Origin: a virus
Direction: 5' to 3' (one strand)
Length of the DNA: 20,009 bases
Virus record (IMG/VR): IMGVR_UViG_3300047493_000052
Location: 1 to 20,009 of that record
In this document: positions 6,659 through 13,414 of the stretch, in pieces
Layout of the letters: the number at the start of each line of letters is the position of its first letter
Position numbering within the stretch: position 1 is the stretch's first letter
Position numbers and translations under genes: made by a program
The notes under the pieces: model-generated
The model's database searches: none
What the model saw: only the letters and a program-made list of their open reading frames with translations
What the model was told of the DNA's origin: nothing

Positions 6659-8353
6659 TTATTTTTTCTTTCCTGCGTGGTCTTCTCCCGATTGCGCCTG
6701 CTGCTCGCGAAGCTTCGCCTCCGCCATTTCGCGCAAGCGCAGGCTATGTAGCAGATTCTCCCGAGCGGGCGGGTTAAGCAGCCGTATGAACCATTCCCGA
6801 TCGATGGCTTGAGCCTTGAACAGCATCTGCGCAAGCTCTTTTGTCTCGAGCGTGAACAGCGGCGAATGGGAATGCCCGTCCACCATCATGGAATATTTTC
6901 CCGTGAGCTGCGAAGCGATGAATTCGGTCTCGTCCGATGTCTTGATATGCCCGTCGTCGTTTTTCATCTTCAGCTTCAGGCCCAGCTCGCCCAGGCGAAC
7001 GAGCGGCCCCTCAAGCCCGATGGCGGTCTTGCGGATGTTGCCGCCGCCGGTGATCTGCATCTGGCGCTGCTGCTGCCCGCCTCGCGCGCCTCCGGAGGAA
7101 CGGCCGGACGTGACTTCCGTGAGCCCCGAGGCCTCGAGCATGAACGCCCCGATTTCGTTGAATTCCGCGAACAGGTCCGTGGGCATGGTGGGTTTGAGCT
7201 CATTGACGGAAGCTCCTGGCATGGCGTCCGCCACCCACGTTCCGGGTCCTCCCAGCGCGCCGGCGATTTCATCCTCGAGCCCCTGGAAACCGCTGAAGAC
7301 TTTCGCCGGGTCCTCCTGCCGCTTGAGAATCTCGTCGATCTGCTCGAGGCGCTCGTTGCTCCATTTCTGCAGCGGGATGATGTCCTCCTGGTGGCAGTCG
7401 CCCCAGAACAGGTTATAGAGCTTATATGGCGTCACCGGCACGAAAGGGTTTTCGCCCTTAAGATACCAGTTTGTCGTGCTGTCGTATTTCGTCGCTTTCG
7501 TTCCCGCGGCCGTGATTATCTTGATCGTCTCTTTTGAATCCGAGAGGATGACGCCGCCGAGGGAATGAAATATCCGCCAGTCGTTCGCCAAGGAATCCCA
7601 TATCCATGTCTCGTTGAGACGCACGGTGGGACCCGTCACGGTCGGCTGGAATTTCGTCGATTCCTCGTACCCGGGGTTGACGCTCCCTTTCACGTTGCCC
7701 GTCAGGTTCTCGCCACCCGTGGCGGTGACGATAAGACCCATCAGCGGTGCGGGAAGCCCCGATCCTAGCGTCTGTGCCCCTTCGACCGCAAGCTTGCCGA
7801 TGTCCTGCGCGCGCCCTGCATGGTAGAGCCTTTCCGCGGCGTCGTCGTAGTCGAGCAGATATTGATGATTCATCGCCGGCTGGTTGACGAAGTCTTTCTT
7901 ATCTTCGCGGAACACGCCGAAGCTGGACGGCTCGATGAGTTCCGAGAATAATTTTCCCGTTAGGTCGTTCCATCCGAGCTTGAGTATCATCGTGTCGAAA
8001 TTAAGGGCCCATAGCACGGCTTCCGTGAAATCGTCCGCAAGACCGGAATCCTGCACGTCCTGATTCCAGTCGTCCTGCAGCGCCTTATACATCAGTATTT
8101 CTTTTTCGCCGGAATTCTTGGGCGCGGTGATGTTGTAAATCAACCCTTCCGGGGAATATAAAAACGACGAAACGAGCTTCAGGTGCGACTTAAGCCGGTT
8201 GAAGCGCGTCTTCAGGTCCATGTTCTGGCCATAGAGAAAATAGCGGCGGCGCTTTTCGTAAAGTGTCCTTCGCTGCTGTTGCGACGCCATGCAGCAGCTG
8301 ATGACCCATGTCAGGAATTTTACCTTTGGTCCTTCTTCCTCGGGAATAATCAT
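6659..8353 (-). CDS. Portal protein
   Basis: A 564-aa protein following the terminase gene and preceding scaffold and capsid genes, the usual place for the portal ring through which DNA is packaged. The N-terminal 110 residues are helical (LYEKRRRYFLYGQNMDLKTR, then FLYSPEGLIYNI). The middle carries the stem-like and wing segments, including a Trp-rich beta stretch (ETWIWDSLANDWRIFHSLGG). Residues 335-375 and 395-430 are long helices (ERLEQIDEILKRQEDPAKVF; LFAEFNEIGAFMLEASGLTE). A Gly/Gln-rich loop (SSGGARGGQQQRQMQ) follows, then a basic hydrophilic tail. Length and layout fit large P22-type portals. The start overlaps the upstream stop as ATGA. Confidence 0.8.
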   Translation of the reverse strand: MIIPEEEGPKVKFLTWVISCCMASQQQRRTLYEKRRRYFLYGQNMDLKTRFNRLKSHLKLVSSFLYSPEGLIYNITAPKNSGEKEILMYKALQDDWNQDVQDSGLADDFTEAVLWALNFDTMILKLGWNDLTGKLFSELIEPSSFGVFREDKKDFVNQPAMNHQYLLDYDDAAERLYHAGRAQDIGKLAVEGAQTLGSGLPAPLMGLIVTATGGENLTGNVKGSVNPGYEESTKFQPTVTGPTVRLNETWIWDSLANDWRIFHSLGGVILSDSKETIKIITAAGTKATKYDSTTNWYLKGENPFVPVTPYKLYNLFWGDCHQEDIIPLQKWSNERLEQIDEILKRQEDPAKVFSGFQGLEDEIAGALGGPGTWVADAMPGASVNELKPTMPTDLFAEFNEIGAFMLEASGLTEVTSGRSSGGARGGQQQRQMQITGGGNIRKTAIGLEGPLVRLGELGLKLKMKNDDGHIKTSDETEFIASQLTGKYSMMVDGHSHSPLFTLETKELAQMLFKAQAIDREWFIRLLNPPARENLLHSLRLREMAEAKLREQQAQSGEDHAGKKK

Positions 8354-8853
8354 ACGGGTATTTTTCCCTTATGCTCCGCGTGGATCGCAGCCGGTGGCGT
8401 CCTGCTCGCCTTCGCAGGCAGCTTTGTCTGCGGCTGTACATTGAACGGCGCATAGGGAACATGCCCCCAGTTCCCGGTCGGCCGGTCGTTTATCGGTACT
8501 TCCACGCCGAAGTAATTGCGGGTGCCGTACTTGCCCGGCTGTCCCGGTTCCGCGGTGACGTGACTCTTTGCCGCGCGGCCGTCCTTGTTGTTGATGTCGC
8601 CCAGACCGTGTGCGTCGGCAATCGTGCGTAGCGTTCTATCGGTGCGAGCTACTATGCCGGTGCCAATGAACGGTCCGTGCCAGGGCTTTTCCCCATACTC
8701 GCCGTGGTCAGTCACTTTCATGCCGCCACACTCAGGACATACGGGCGTCGGCGCGTTCATTGCCGTAAACAATGTTCCGAGCCGCGGAGGACGGTAACCG
8801 GAACAATTAAGATTTTCGCATTGATAGCGGTGCAGCGCTGGCATACCGCGCAT
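8350..8853 (-). CDS. Zinc-ribbon protein upstream of portal
   Basis: A 167-aa protein from the ATG at 8853; the frame extends to a TTG at 8880 but no ribosome binding site supports it, and an ATG at 8844 is also possible. The N-terminal part has two Cys pairs, YQCENLNC and VCPECGG, spaced about 30 residues apart, which would bind one zinc ion. The stretch RTLRTIADAHGLGDINNKDG (about residue 80-100) is a conserved-looking helical motif. The C-terminus is Pro/Lys-rich. It ends in an ATGA overlap with the portal. A packaging or DNA-binding accessory role is plausible. I recognise the domain type, not the exact family. Confidence 0.7.
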   Translation of the reverse strand: MRGMPALHRYQCENLNCSGYRPPRLGTLFTAMNAPTPVCPECGGMKVTDHGEYGEKPWHGPFIGTGIVARTDRTLRTIADAHGLGDINNKDGRAAKSHVTAEPGQPGKYGTRNYFGVEVPINDRPTGNWGHVPYAPFNVQPQTKLPAKASRTPPAAIHAEHKGKIPV

Positions 8854-8921
8854 AATAATCCGGAACTTCCCGCGCGGCAATGGGTAAAAAATTTAGCGCC
8901 TAAAGGCCAGGATAATCCACA

Positions 8922-9614
8922 TTAATAATATTTCTTCGCCTCGCGGTGTATCAGGCTGGTTTTAATCTCACGGCCGCCGAATGTCAAATGCTGCGTCGGG
9001 GGCAGGCAGCGGTAGCAGGCGATGTGAGATTCGATGACGCCGTGTACCGCTACCGGCAGGAACTGGTTGCCGCCGCAGGACGCGCAGCGTGCGAACAGCG
9101 ACCAGCTGGCGGAGACGGAAAGCCGTTTGATGATCGGGCAGCGCTCGGGCGCGTCGAAGCGCAGGAACTTCGGAGCTTCCGCGCGCGGCGCTTCGGATTC
9201 GCCGGCGAACATATCGAACTGGTTTTTTGATTTTTTAACCCAGCTGTTCCTGACCGGCTCCGGAAAAACAAGCCGCCGCGCCTCGATATCCGGAATCGCG
9301 CGCGCGATGCGTTCGAGGACTTTGCCGTAAAACGGATTCGCGGGCCCGCGCGTCACCAGTACCGACTCGCGACCTATGGCTGCGCCCAGCGCCGCCATCG
9401 TTATAGGCATCTGCGCCTGGTACCAGTAATCCCTTGCCACTATATCAAGCCAGCGCTGTGTCTCCCGCTCACTTAGCGGTGGCGCTACACAAACATCGGA
9501 CTGCGGCTTTTGGCACGCCTCGCGCCCAGTGCGCAGCGAGAAACCTTCGCGCGCATGCACTAGCATGCCGCCGCGCGGGTTGTGAGTGATGTTATTTTCG
9601 GAATGGCGGTACAT
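8922..9614 (-). CDS. Second zinc-binding protein of packaging block
   Basis: A 230-aa protein. I use the ATG at 9614, which begins MYRHSENNITHNPRGGM. The frame opens further to a TTG inside the inverted repeat, but an ATG three bases outside the stem is more likely. There is no clear Shine-Dalgarno sequence, so initiation may depend on the folded RNA upstream. Residues 50-130 are helical (ERETQRWLDIVARDYWYQAQ, then IGRESVLVTRGPANPFYGKV). The C-terminal third carries CASCGG and CYRC, a probable four-cysteine zinc site. Function is not recognised; its place between terminase and portal suggests a packaging-linked or DNA-binding role. Confidence 0.7.
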   Translation of the reverse strand: MYRHSENNITHNPRGGMLVHAREGFSLRTGREACQKPQSDVCVAPPLSERETQRWLDIVARDYWYQAQMPITMAALGAAIGRESVLVTRGPANPFYGKVLERIARAIPDIEARRLVFPEPVRNSWVKKSKNQFDMFAGESEAPRAEAPKFLRFDAPERCPIIKRLSVSASWSLFARCASCGGNQFLPVAVHGVIESHIACYRCLPPTQHLTFGGREIKTSLIHREAKKYY

Positions 9615-9617
9615 AAA

Positions 9618-9735
9618 TAATTTTAGCGGATACGGCAAGACTAAGTGGAAATCGAACCCCTGACATCCGTTCTACCTGGCTGAACTATAGCACGAGTAAG
9701 TCAATCAAACTAACCCGTCGTATCCGCTAAAATTA
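9618..9735 (-). ncRNA. tRNA-like element closed by 17-bp inverted repeat
   Basis: A perfect 17-bp inverted repeat (TAATTTTAGCGGATACG at each end, opposite orientation) encloses 84 nt. Read on the minus strand the interior contains TAGTTCAGCCAGGTAGAACG, an exact tRNA D-arm layout (T8, A9, GTTC/GAAC stem, A14, G18-G19, A21). It is followed after only six bases by AGGGGTTCGATT, a tRNA T-arm 5' half with TTCGA loop. The anticodon arm is missing and the 3' half of the T stem no longer pairs fully. The element sits between the stop of one gene and the start of the next. It may be a decayed tRNA, an attachment-site remnant or a structured regulatory RNA. Confidence 0.6.
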
Positions 9736-9981
9736 CTTCCTATTAAGCAAATCTAAAATTATTTTCTGGTCTGCATTCGTGCATCCAATCCCGTCGCTCT
9801 CAAACCCTTCGGCCCAAATTATTTTTTACGGTTCCATAGACTTGCGACCGAATGGACCACGGGCTAGACAAAGCCCTGTACCTCCCTCCTTAACAAGTGT
9901 CCAGTAAGGTTCTTTTTTTTGCTGCGCAGCTCTATCGCATTCAAAAATAGTCCATTCACCAAAAACATAATCTTCGGCCAT
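9733..9981 (-). pseudogene. Small gene interrupted by in-frame TAA
   Basis: The ATG at 9981 lies 3 nt after the terminase stop, with GGAGAGG upstream. The first part (51 aa) begins MAEDYVFGEWTIFECDRAAQ and ends FGRKSMEP, then TAA (9828-9826). In the same frame 30 more codons follow (KIIWAEGFESDGIG, then NADQKIILDLLNRK) up to a second TAA at 9735-9733. The downstream part has normal protein composition, so the whole was probably an 82-aa gene broken by one substitution, for example CAA to TAA. Alternatives are a genuine 51-aa product or stop readthrough. A run of eight A (9911-9918 in mRNA sense) lies in the first part. Function is unknown. Confidence 0.6.
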
Positions 9982-9984
9982 AAA

Positions 9985-11898
9985 TCACTGCCTCTCCGTG
10001 AGTTTCATATCTTTCATGTACCGCGCCACCAGCCCATCCACCCGCTTCCGCGGCTCATTTTTTTCCGCATCCATCACGGCCGCGCGGGTGAGTTTTTCTC
10101 CCTTCATTCGCAAGCGAACGGTCTCGTCCCAGGCCCAGTAGGTTAGCGCCGCGGCGAACACGCGGTCGTTGCATTTGCTGGGCGGGCTGCCGATATAACC
10201 GTCGTCGTCGATATACATACTCTTGCATTCATTGAGACACATCAGGGAGCGTATATGTGCCCGCCGCAGCTCGATGCCGTCGTGCAGCTTGTGCAGCATC
10301 TGAATGCGTGTCTCCGGCGTCGTCTTCCACTGCTTCAGCACGCTGCCGGTCATCGAGTCCACCCGGCGGTAGAAAAAATCCTTTATATACTTCAGGCAAT
10401 TTCGCATGTCCTGGTCGTCTTTCACACCAAGTCCCACGAGCTTCTGCCTTAGTTGCGTCAGCTCCTGATATACTGGTCCCCCGGGGCCGGTGATTTCAAG
10501 GTTGAGGGTGATGTCGCCATATAGGCCGCAGATGAACGCCAGCGCCCAGGCGAATTGATGCGTCGATATCGACGGGCTCGCATACTCCGCCACCTGCACC
10601 ATGCAATCAGAGAACGCGCGCGCAACGTGGATAACGCCGTTGTCTCCGTTCGGGCTGCTGCCGAAAATCGGGTCGGCGCCGATGACGTATCTCGCTCCAG
10701 CGACGGGCTTCTCCCAGATTTTAAGATCCGCGCGGCTGATGTCGCACTGGAACAGCCTCGTATCGCGAAAGTCGTCGGTGAGCTTGATGATGAACGGGCT
10801 GCACAAGGATTTATGGGCCTCCTTCATGCAGGCCGTCAGCGTCGTATTGGTGAAGAAGCTCGATCCCGTGGACTGGAAGGCGTCCTCTTCCGTCCAGGGC
10901 ATCTCCTGGTCCATGGTGGACTGGTCGTTGCTGCATTCCGTCTCCAGGTGGCAGCGGTACCAGGCAATCTGTCCCGCGGTGATATCGAAGCCGTATTCGA
11001 GTTTCACCTTGTCGATGCGCTCGCGTTCGAGCTGCGTGAGCGCGCTTTGCGTTCCTTCCGGCATGTATTTCAGGTAAAGCGGATGCTTTTCGCTGAATTC
11101 GTTGCGCTCGTCGCGCCACCAGCCGATGAAGATGGCTCGCTGCGCCGGCGAGCTTTTTGCGATTTCCCACATATCGGCGAAATGGTTGAAGCCGTTTGCG
11201 GTGCTCTCATAGGCGTAGAGGCGGTGCCGGTAAATCTTGGTGAGCGTCTGCCCCAGCGCCTTGATATCGTCGGCCGACCCCCAGAAAGCGACTTCCGTGG
11301 CATGCAGGAAATTACAGCCTCCCGAGCGTCCCATTTTATTCGTCGTCGTGCGCGTGCCGGCGACGAGATAGCGGAACACGGAAGAATTTTTGAACACCAG
11401 CATCAAGCGGTTGTTGGTGTTATGCTCGACGCGGTAGTTGGGGGGTAGCGTTTTCAGGAACATATCAATCTGATTGCGGAACTGGTCGCGCGAGCCTTCG
11501 TCATGCGTCGCGAAGATGCCCAGCAGGCCCTTATGCTCAAACGCCCAGAATATGTCGAGTGCCAAAAAAAAAGTCGATATCCCCGCTTGCCGGTTCTTAA
11601 GAATGATGAACGTCGTGACGCCTTCGGCCATTCCCGCTATGATTTCCTCGAGAAGGTAGAGCTGGGAGCCCAGCAGGTGCAAGGGAATCAGCCCGTAATC
11701 GCGCGACTGTATTTTCAGCGCTTTGATGAAATCCAGGAAGCGTTCCTTTGGGAACGGCTCCACGCTCCCGTCGGGAAGTTTCAGCTCGCTGTTCTCCTGC
11801 AGCAGGTGGGCGCGGAAAGAACGTGTGTCATGCGGATTCTCCGCGCTGTCCGGCACGGCTTCCGGCTCAATTTCGTCATCGTCAGGTTCGTCAACCAC
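9985..11898 (-). CDS. terL: Terminase large subunit
   Basis: A 637-aa DNA-packaging ATPase-nuclease. The N-terminal ATPase shows the terminase-type Walker A KNRQAGIST (101-109), a Walker B-like region HATEVAFW (199-206) and the coupling motif ESTANG (231-236). The C-terminal RNase H-like nuclease shows VIGADPIFG (Asp409), LNLEITGPGG (Glu468) and SKCNDRVFAAALTYW (Asp578), the expected acidic triad. It drives DNA into the head through the portal coded downstream. The start is GTG at 11898 and has no Shine-Dalgarno sequence; the frame is open without ATG back to a TAG at 11961. It overlaps the Cys-rich gene by 8 nt, so coupling or frameshift entry is possible. No small terminase was recognised. 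Confidence 0.92.
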   Translation of the reverse strand: MVDEPDDDEIEPEAVPDSAENPHDTRSFRAHLLQENSELKLPDGSVEPFPKERFLDFIKALKIQSRDYGLIPLHLLGSQLYLLEEIIAGMAEGVTTFIILKNRQAGISTFFLALDIFWAFEHKGLLGIFATHDEGSRDQFRNQIDMFLKTLPPNYRVEHNTNNRLMLVFKNSSVFRYLVAGTRTTTNKMGRSGGCNFLHATEVAFWGSADDIKALGQTLTKIYRHRLYAYESTANGFNHFADMWEIAKSSPAQRAIFIGWWRDERNEFSEKHPLYLKYMPEGTQSALTQLERERIDKVKLEYGFDITAGQIAWYRCHLETECSNDQSTMDQEMPWTEEDAFQSTGSSFFTNTTLTACMKEAHKSLCSPFIIKLTDDFRDTRLFQCDISRADLKIWEKPVAGARYVIGADPIFGSSPNGDNGVIHVARAFSDCMVQVAEYASPSISTHQFAWALAFICGLYGDITLNLEITGPGGPVYQELTQLRQKLVGLGVKDDQDMRNCLKYIKDFFYRRVDSMTGSVLKQWKTTPETRIQMLHKLHDGIELRRAHIRSLMCLNECKSMYIDDDGYIGSPPSKCNDRVFAAALTYWAWDETVRLRMKGEKLTRAAVMDAEKNEPRKRVDGLVARYMKDMKLTERQ

Positions 11899-12148
11899 CG
11901 GTTTTTTGCGGAAAATCGTTGATCCGTTTTTTTTCTTCCCAAATCTTTGGATGTTGGTCTAAGCGGTGTACGGTGCCGCGGAATTCCGTTGATCCGTTTT
12001 TTTTCGAGACATCGGCACAAACGCTGCACAAGTCATCCTCCACCCAGTGGCAGGGCAAGCCAGTGAGCTGGATACACTGCAGGCAGTTCATATCGGTGCA
12101 CCCGCATTCGCGGCAACGTCTGTCGGTCGCAGGTATTGTCTTAGTCAT
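11891..12148 (-). CDS. Small Cys-rich zinc-finger protein before terminase
   Basis: An 85-aa protein. Residues 10-45 hold CRECGC, MNCLQC, then LPCHWVEDDLCSVCAD: eight or more cysteines in CxxC-type spacing, enough for one or two zinc ions. CHWVEDDLC is a pattern I know from small phage zinc-finger proteins. Residues 47-85 (VSKKNGSTEFRG to KTGG) are basic and probably disordered. AGGAG lies about 14 nt upstream, closer to a five-codon mini-frame (MRHYD) whose stop overlaps this ATG, so reinitiation is likely. The stop overlaps the terminase GTG by 8 nt. A packaging accessory or DNA-recognition role is possible. The C-terminal frame may be altered by the A8 tract described separately. Confidence 0.65.
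   Translation of the reverse strand: MTKTIPATDRRCRECGCTDMNCLQCIQLTGLPCHWVEDDLCSVCADVSKKNGSTEFRGTVHRLDQHPKIWEEKKRINDFPQKTGG
11917..12005 (-). repeat. 19-bp direct repeat with A8 tract at terminase start
   Basis: The sequence cgttgatccgttttttttc occurs at 11917-11935 and again at 11987-12005, exactly 70 bp apart. On the coding strand each copy contains AAAAAAAAC. Copy 1 is read KKNGSTEFR in the Cys-rich gene; copy 2 is read KKNGSTIFR only in the terminase frame. Since 70 is not a multiple of three, the copies lie in different frames. Confidence 0.85.
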
Positions 12149-12326
12149 AATGTCTCATAATTACTCCTTCAGCTGGGGTCAGTCTACCTTTTCTCTGGCT
12201 GATGATGATTTTATTATTTTTTTTGGGGCGGAACACTAGGGTGCCCTTTTTTGAGCTGGGGGAAAACCCCGGCGGGTGCCCGCCCACGGACGCGCGTTTC
12301 GGCCCGATTCTTTTCCAGCTTTTCAC
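12141..12326 (-). CDS. Possible small basic protein at operon start
   Basis: A 61-aa frame with a GTG start at 12326 and a stop overlapping the Cys-rich gene ATG. It is strongly basic (KSWKRIGPKRASVGGHPPGF, then LVFRPKKNNKIIISQRKGRL). No convincing Shine-Dalgarno sequence precedes the GTG. An internal AGGAG at about 12163-12167 serves only the last five codons. It could be a DNA-binding packaging protein in the position of a small terminase, but it is shorter than usual and has no visible HTH. It may equally be leader sequence. Weak call. Confidence 0.3.
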   Translation of the reverse strand: MKSWKRIGPKRASVGGHPPGFSPSSKKGTLVFRPKKNNKIIISQRKGRLTPAEGVIMRHYD

Positions 12327-12878
12327 CGCCAGGACACCATATCTGGTTTGATGATGATGAAGAGTAATTAACTGTGGTTATTTATCATAATGTTATAATT
12401 CGTATAATTTTTATTATGGAAAATATCCTGCGAAAAACCGCATCATTCCGACCTGGCAAGTTAACTGCTTTTTCCCCTCCAGATTCTCCCGAAAACGCAA
12501 ATCCTCTCACGCTGCGGGTGCCCCGCCACAATTACCGGTTATTTTATAATTTTACTGATAAAATCTTTACTTTTGAAAGTCTTGCCGTGCTGGTGAGCCC
12601 TGAGTGATAGCCAAACAGAGCCAGTCCCGCGAGAATTCGCAGGCACCGGCCCTGGTTGGAAGAAACAGCGCCGATGCCGGAGCCGCCCCTCGCTTAAACC
12701 AATCTGCGTCGCACATTCCGCGCGCAGACAAAGGAACTTTTTGCCGGATACTAGCATGCACACAGGTTCCTTCCGGTGTAAGCCGTGAGCCATCCTGTTT
12801 CCTTTTTGTGCAAGTCCCGCGGTAGAGGATAAAATACCCACACCTGCCGCCGTTAACCGTCCCAGTGTGAGTAAATGC
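12327..12878. other. Divergent intergenic region without a clear gene
   Basis: About 550 bases separate the minus-strand packaging operon from the plus-strand regulatory cassette. The part at 12360-12420 is AT-rich with two TATAAT boxes on the plus strand (12394-12399 and 12403-12408) and fits a divergent promoter area. From 12600 to 12870 several frames are open on both strands, but they overlap one another, have no ribosome binding sites and no recognisable protein character. I see no tRNA, CRISPR or long repeat here. Confidence 0.5.
12416..12607 (+). CDS. Weak 63-aa candidate, possibly leaderless
   Basis: The frame begins MENILRKTASFRPGKLTAFS and ends YNFTDKIFTFESLAVLVSPE. The C-terminal part alternates hydrophobic and polar residues like a beta structure. 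A TATAAT box ends 7 nt before the ATG, which would place transcription start at the initiation codon. No -35 or ribosome binding site is visible. No family is recognised. It could be chance. Confidence 0.2.
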   Translation: MENILRKTASFRPGKLTAFSPPDSPENANPLTLRVPRHNYRLFYNFTDKIFTFESLAVLVSPE

Positions 12879-12906
12879 TTGACAATTCCTCCTGGCGTTA
12901 TATGAA
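12879..12906 (+). promoter_or_regulatory. Promoter of candidate small RNA
   Basis: TTGACA (12879-12884), a perfect -35 box, is followed after 16 nt by TATGAA (12901-12906), a four-of-six -10 match. Predicted start is about 12913. No gene begins before the terminator at 12971, so the product would be a short untranslated RNA. Confidence 0.45.
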
Positions 12907-12911
12907 AGCGA

Positions 12912-13009
12912 CGGGAGCCTTCCTCCCGCCAGAACCACACTCTACGTCCGTTATCGTGAGTGGGTCAAGAGCCTCTCCGGTATTCCCCCGCCGGAGAGGC
13001 TTAATTTTT
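12912..13009 (+). ncRNA. Candidate structured small RNA of about 97 nt
   Basis: Between a TTGACA promoter and a strong terminator the RNA would fold into a first hairpin CGGGAG/CTCCCG (12912-12928), a weaker CACTC/GAGTG pairing (about 12935-12957), and the terminator hairpin. No start codon with a ribosome binding site lies inside. A second promoter starts 3-4 nt after the terminator, so the unit is self-contained. It could be a trans-acting phage sRNA, an antisense RNA, or an attenuated leader of the HTH cassette. It is predicted from signals only. Confidence 0.4.
12971..13009 (+). terminator. Strong intrinsic terminator
   Basis: A perfect 10-bp stem GCCTCTCCGG / CCGGAGAGGC (12971-12980 and 12991-13000) with a 10-nt loop is followed by TTAATTTTTG. 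It isolates the HTH cassette from upstream transcription. Confidence 0.85.
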
Positions 13010-13012
13010 GTC

Positions 13013-13041
13013 TTGACATACCCCTCAATGATGGGAAGAAT
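13013..13041 (+). promoter_or_regulatory. Promoter of membrane peptide-HTH cassette
   Basis: A perfect TTGACA (13013-13018) is followed after 17 nt by AAGAAT (13036-13041), four of six -10 bases. Predicted start is about 13048, giving a short leader to the AAAGGAG site and ATG at 13074. It begins directly after the terminator. Confidence 0.6.
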
Positions 13042-13073
13042 ACGGTCCTAACCCACTCTCAAAGGAGAAAGCC

Positions 13074-13190
13074 ATGAAAATTGATAAACCGGTCGCCTCG
13101 GTCGTCGCTTGGGGCTATGTCATGCTTGCCGGCCTGCTGCTGCTTTACGCCGATATCTGCATCGCCTGGTGCTTGAGGCTGTTCGAATGA
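13074..13190 (+). CDS. 38-aa single-span membrane peptide
   Basis: The frame begins MKIDKPVASVVAWGYVMLAG and continues LLLLYADICIAWCLRLFE. One hydrophobic span covers about residues 9-31, with a lysine-containing start and an Arg/Glu end. AAAGGAG sits 7 nt before the ATG, an excellent site. The last codons overlap the next gene as ATGA, so its translation is coupled to the HTH protein. Small membrane peptides paired with a regulator occur in phage exclusion, holin-like and toxin modules. Which applies here cannot be told from sequence. Confidence 0.65.
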   Translation: MKIDKPVASVVAWGYVMLAGLLLLYADICIAWCLRLFE

Positions 13191-13411
13191 GTGTCACCAC
13201 GCACTGTGCCAGGCACAAGGTCAGATCCTGGCCGGATATGTTGCGCCGCTTTCGTCAGAGGCATGAGTTATCCCGGCAAAAGCTCGCTGACCTTCTAGGT
13301 ATATCGTTGCGCTGCGTCGAGCAATGGGAAATAGGAAAGCGCACTCCCCCTCTTTATCTCAGGAGGGCGCTCGGGGAACTGCACGGGCAACTAGCCGCGG
13401 TAATTCATTAG
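13187..13411 (+). CDS. Small Cro/C1-type HTH regulator
   Basis: A 74-aa protein from the ATG overlapping the previous stop. Residues 17-62 form a Cro/C1-type (XRE) helix-turn-helix: MLRRFRQRHELSRQKLADLL, then GISLRCVEQWEIGKRTPP, with the classic xxLAxxLGxSxxxVxxWExGxRxP pattern. It consists of little more than the DNA-binding domain. It probably binds operators nearby and may regulate its own promoter at 13013 or the opposing operon. The longer in-frame start at 13109 lies inside the membrane-peptide gene and is rejected. It ends 3 nt before the convergent minus-strand gene, with no terminator between. Confidence 0.8.
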   Translation: MSVTTHCARHKVRSWPDMLRRFRQRHELSRQKLADLLGISLRCVEQWEIGKRTPPLYLRRALGELHGQLAAVIH

Positions 13412-13414
13412 GTT

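Noticed and set aside
9618-9735. Complete functional tRNA or tmRNA
   Set aside because: There is no anticodon arm, T-stem pairing is weak, and no tag-coding or pseudoknot region of tmRNA length exists. GGATACGACGGG resembles a tmRNA start only superficially.
9826-9828. Evidence for an alternative genetic code
   Set aside because: All large genes read cleanly with the standard code and end in TAA, TAG or TGA. One in-frame TAA in a small gene is better explained by mutation or readthrough.
11781-12029. 82-aa minus-strand frame across the terminase start
   Set aside because: It is the third frame over terminase and the Cys-rich gene, with no initiation signal. It would be reached only by the opposite shift at the A8 tract.
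12539-12940. Two overlapping minus-strand frames of 133 and 123 aa
   Set aside because: They overlap each other in different frames, have no ribosome binding sites or known motif, and cross the candidate small-RNA promoter.
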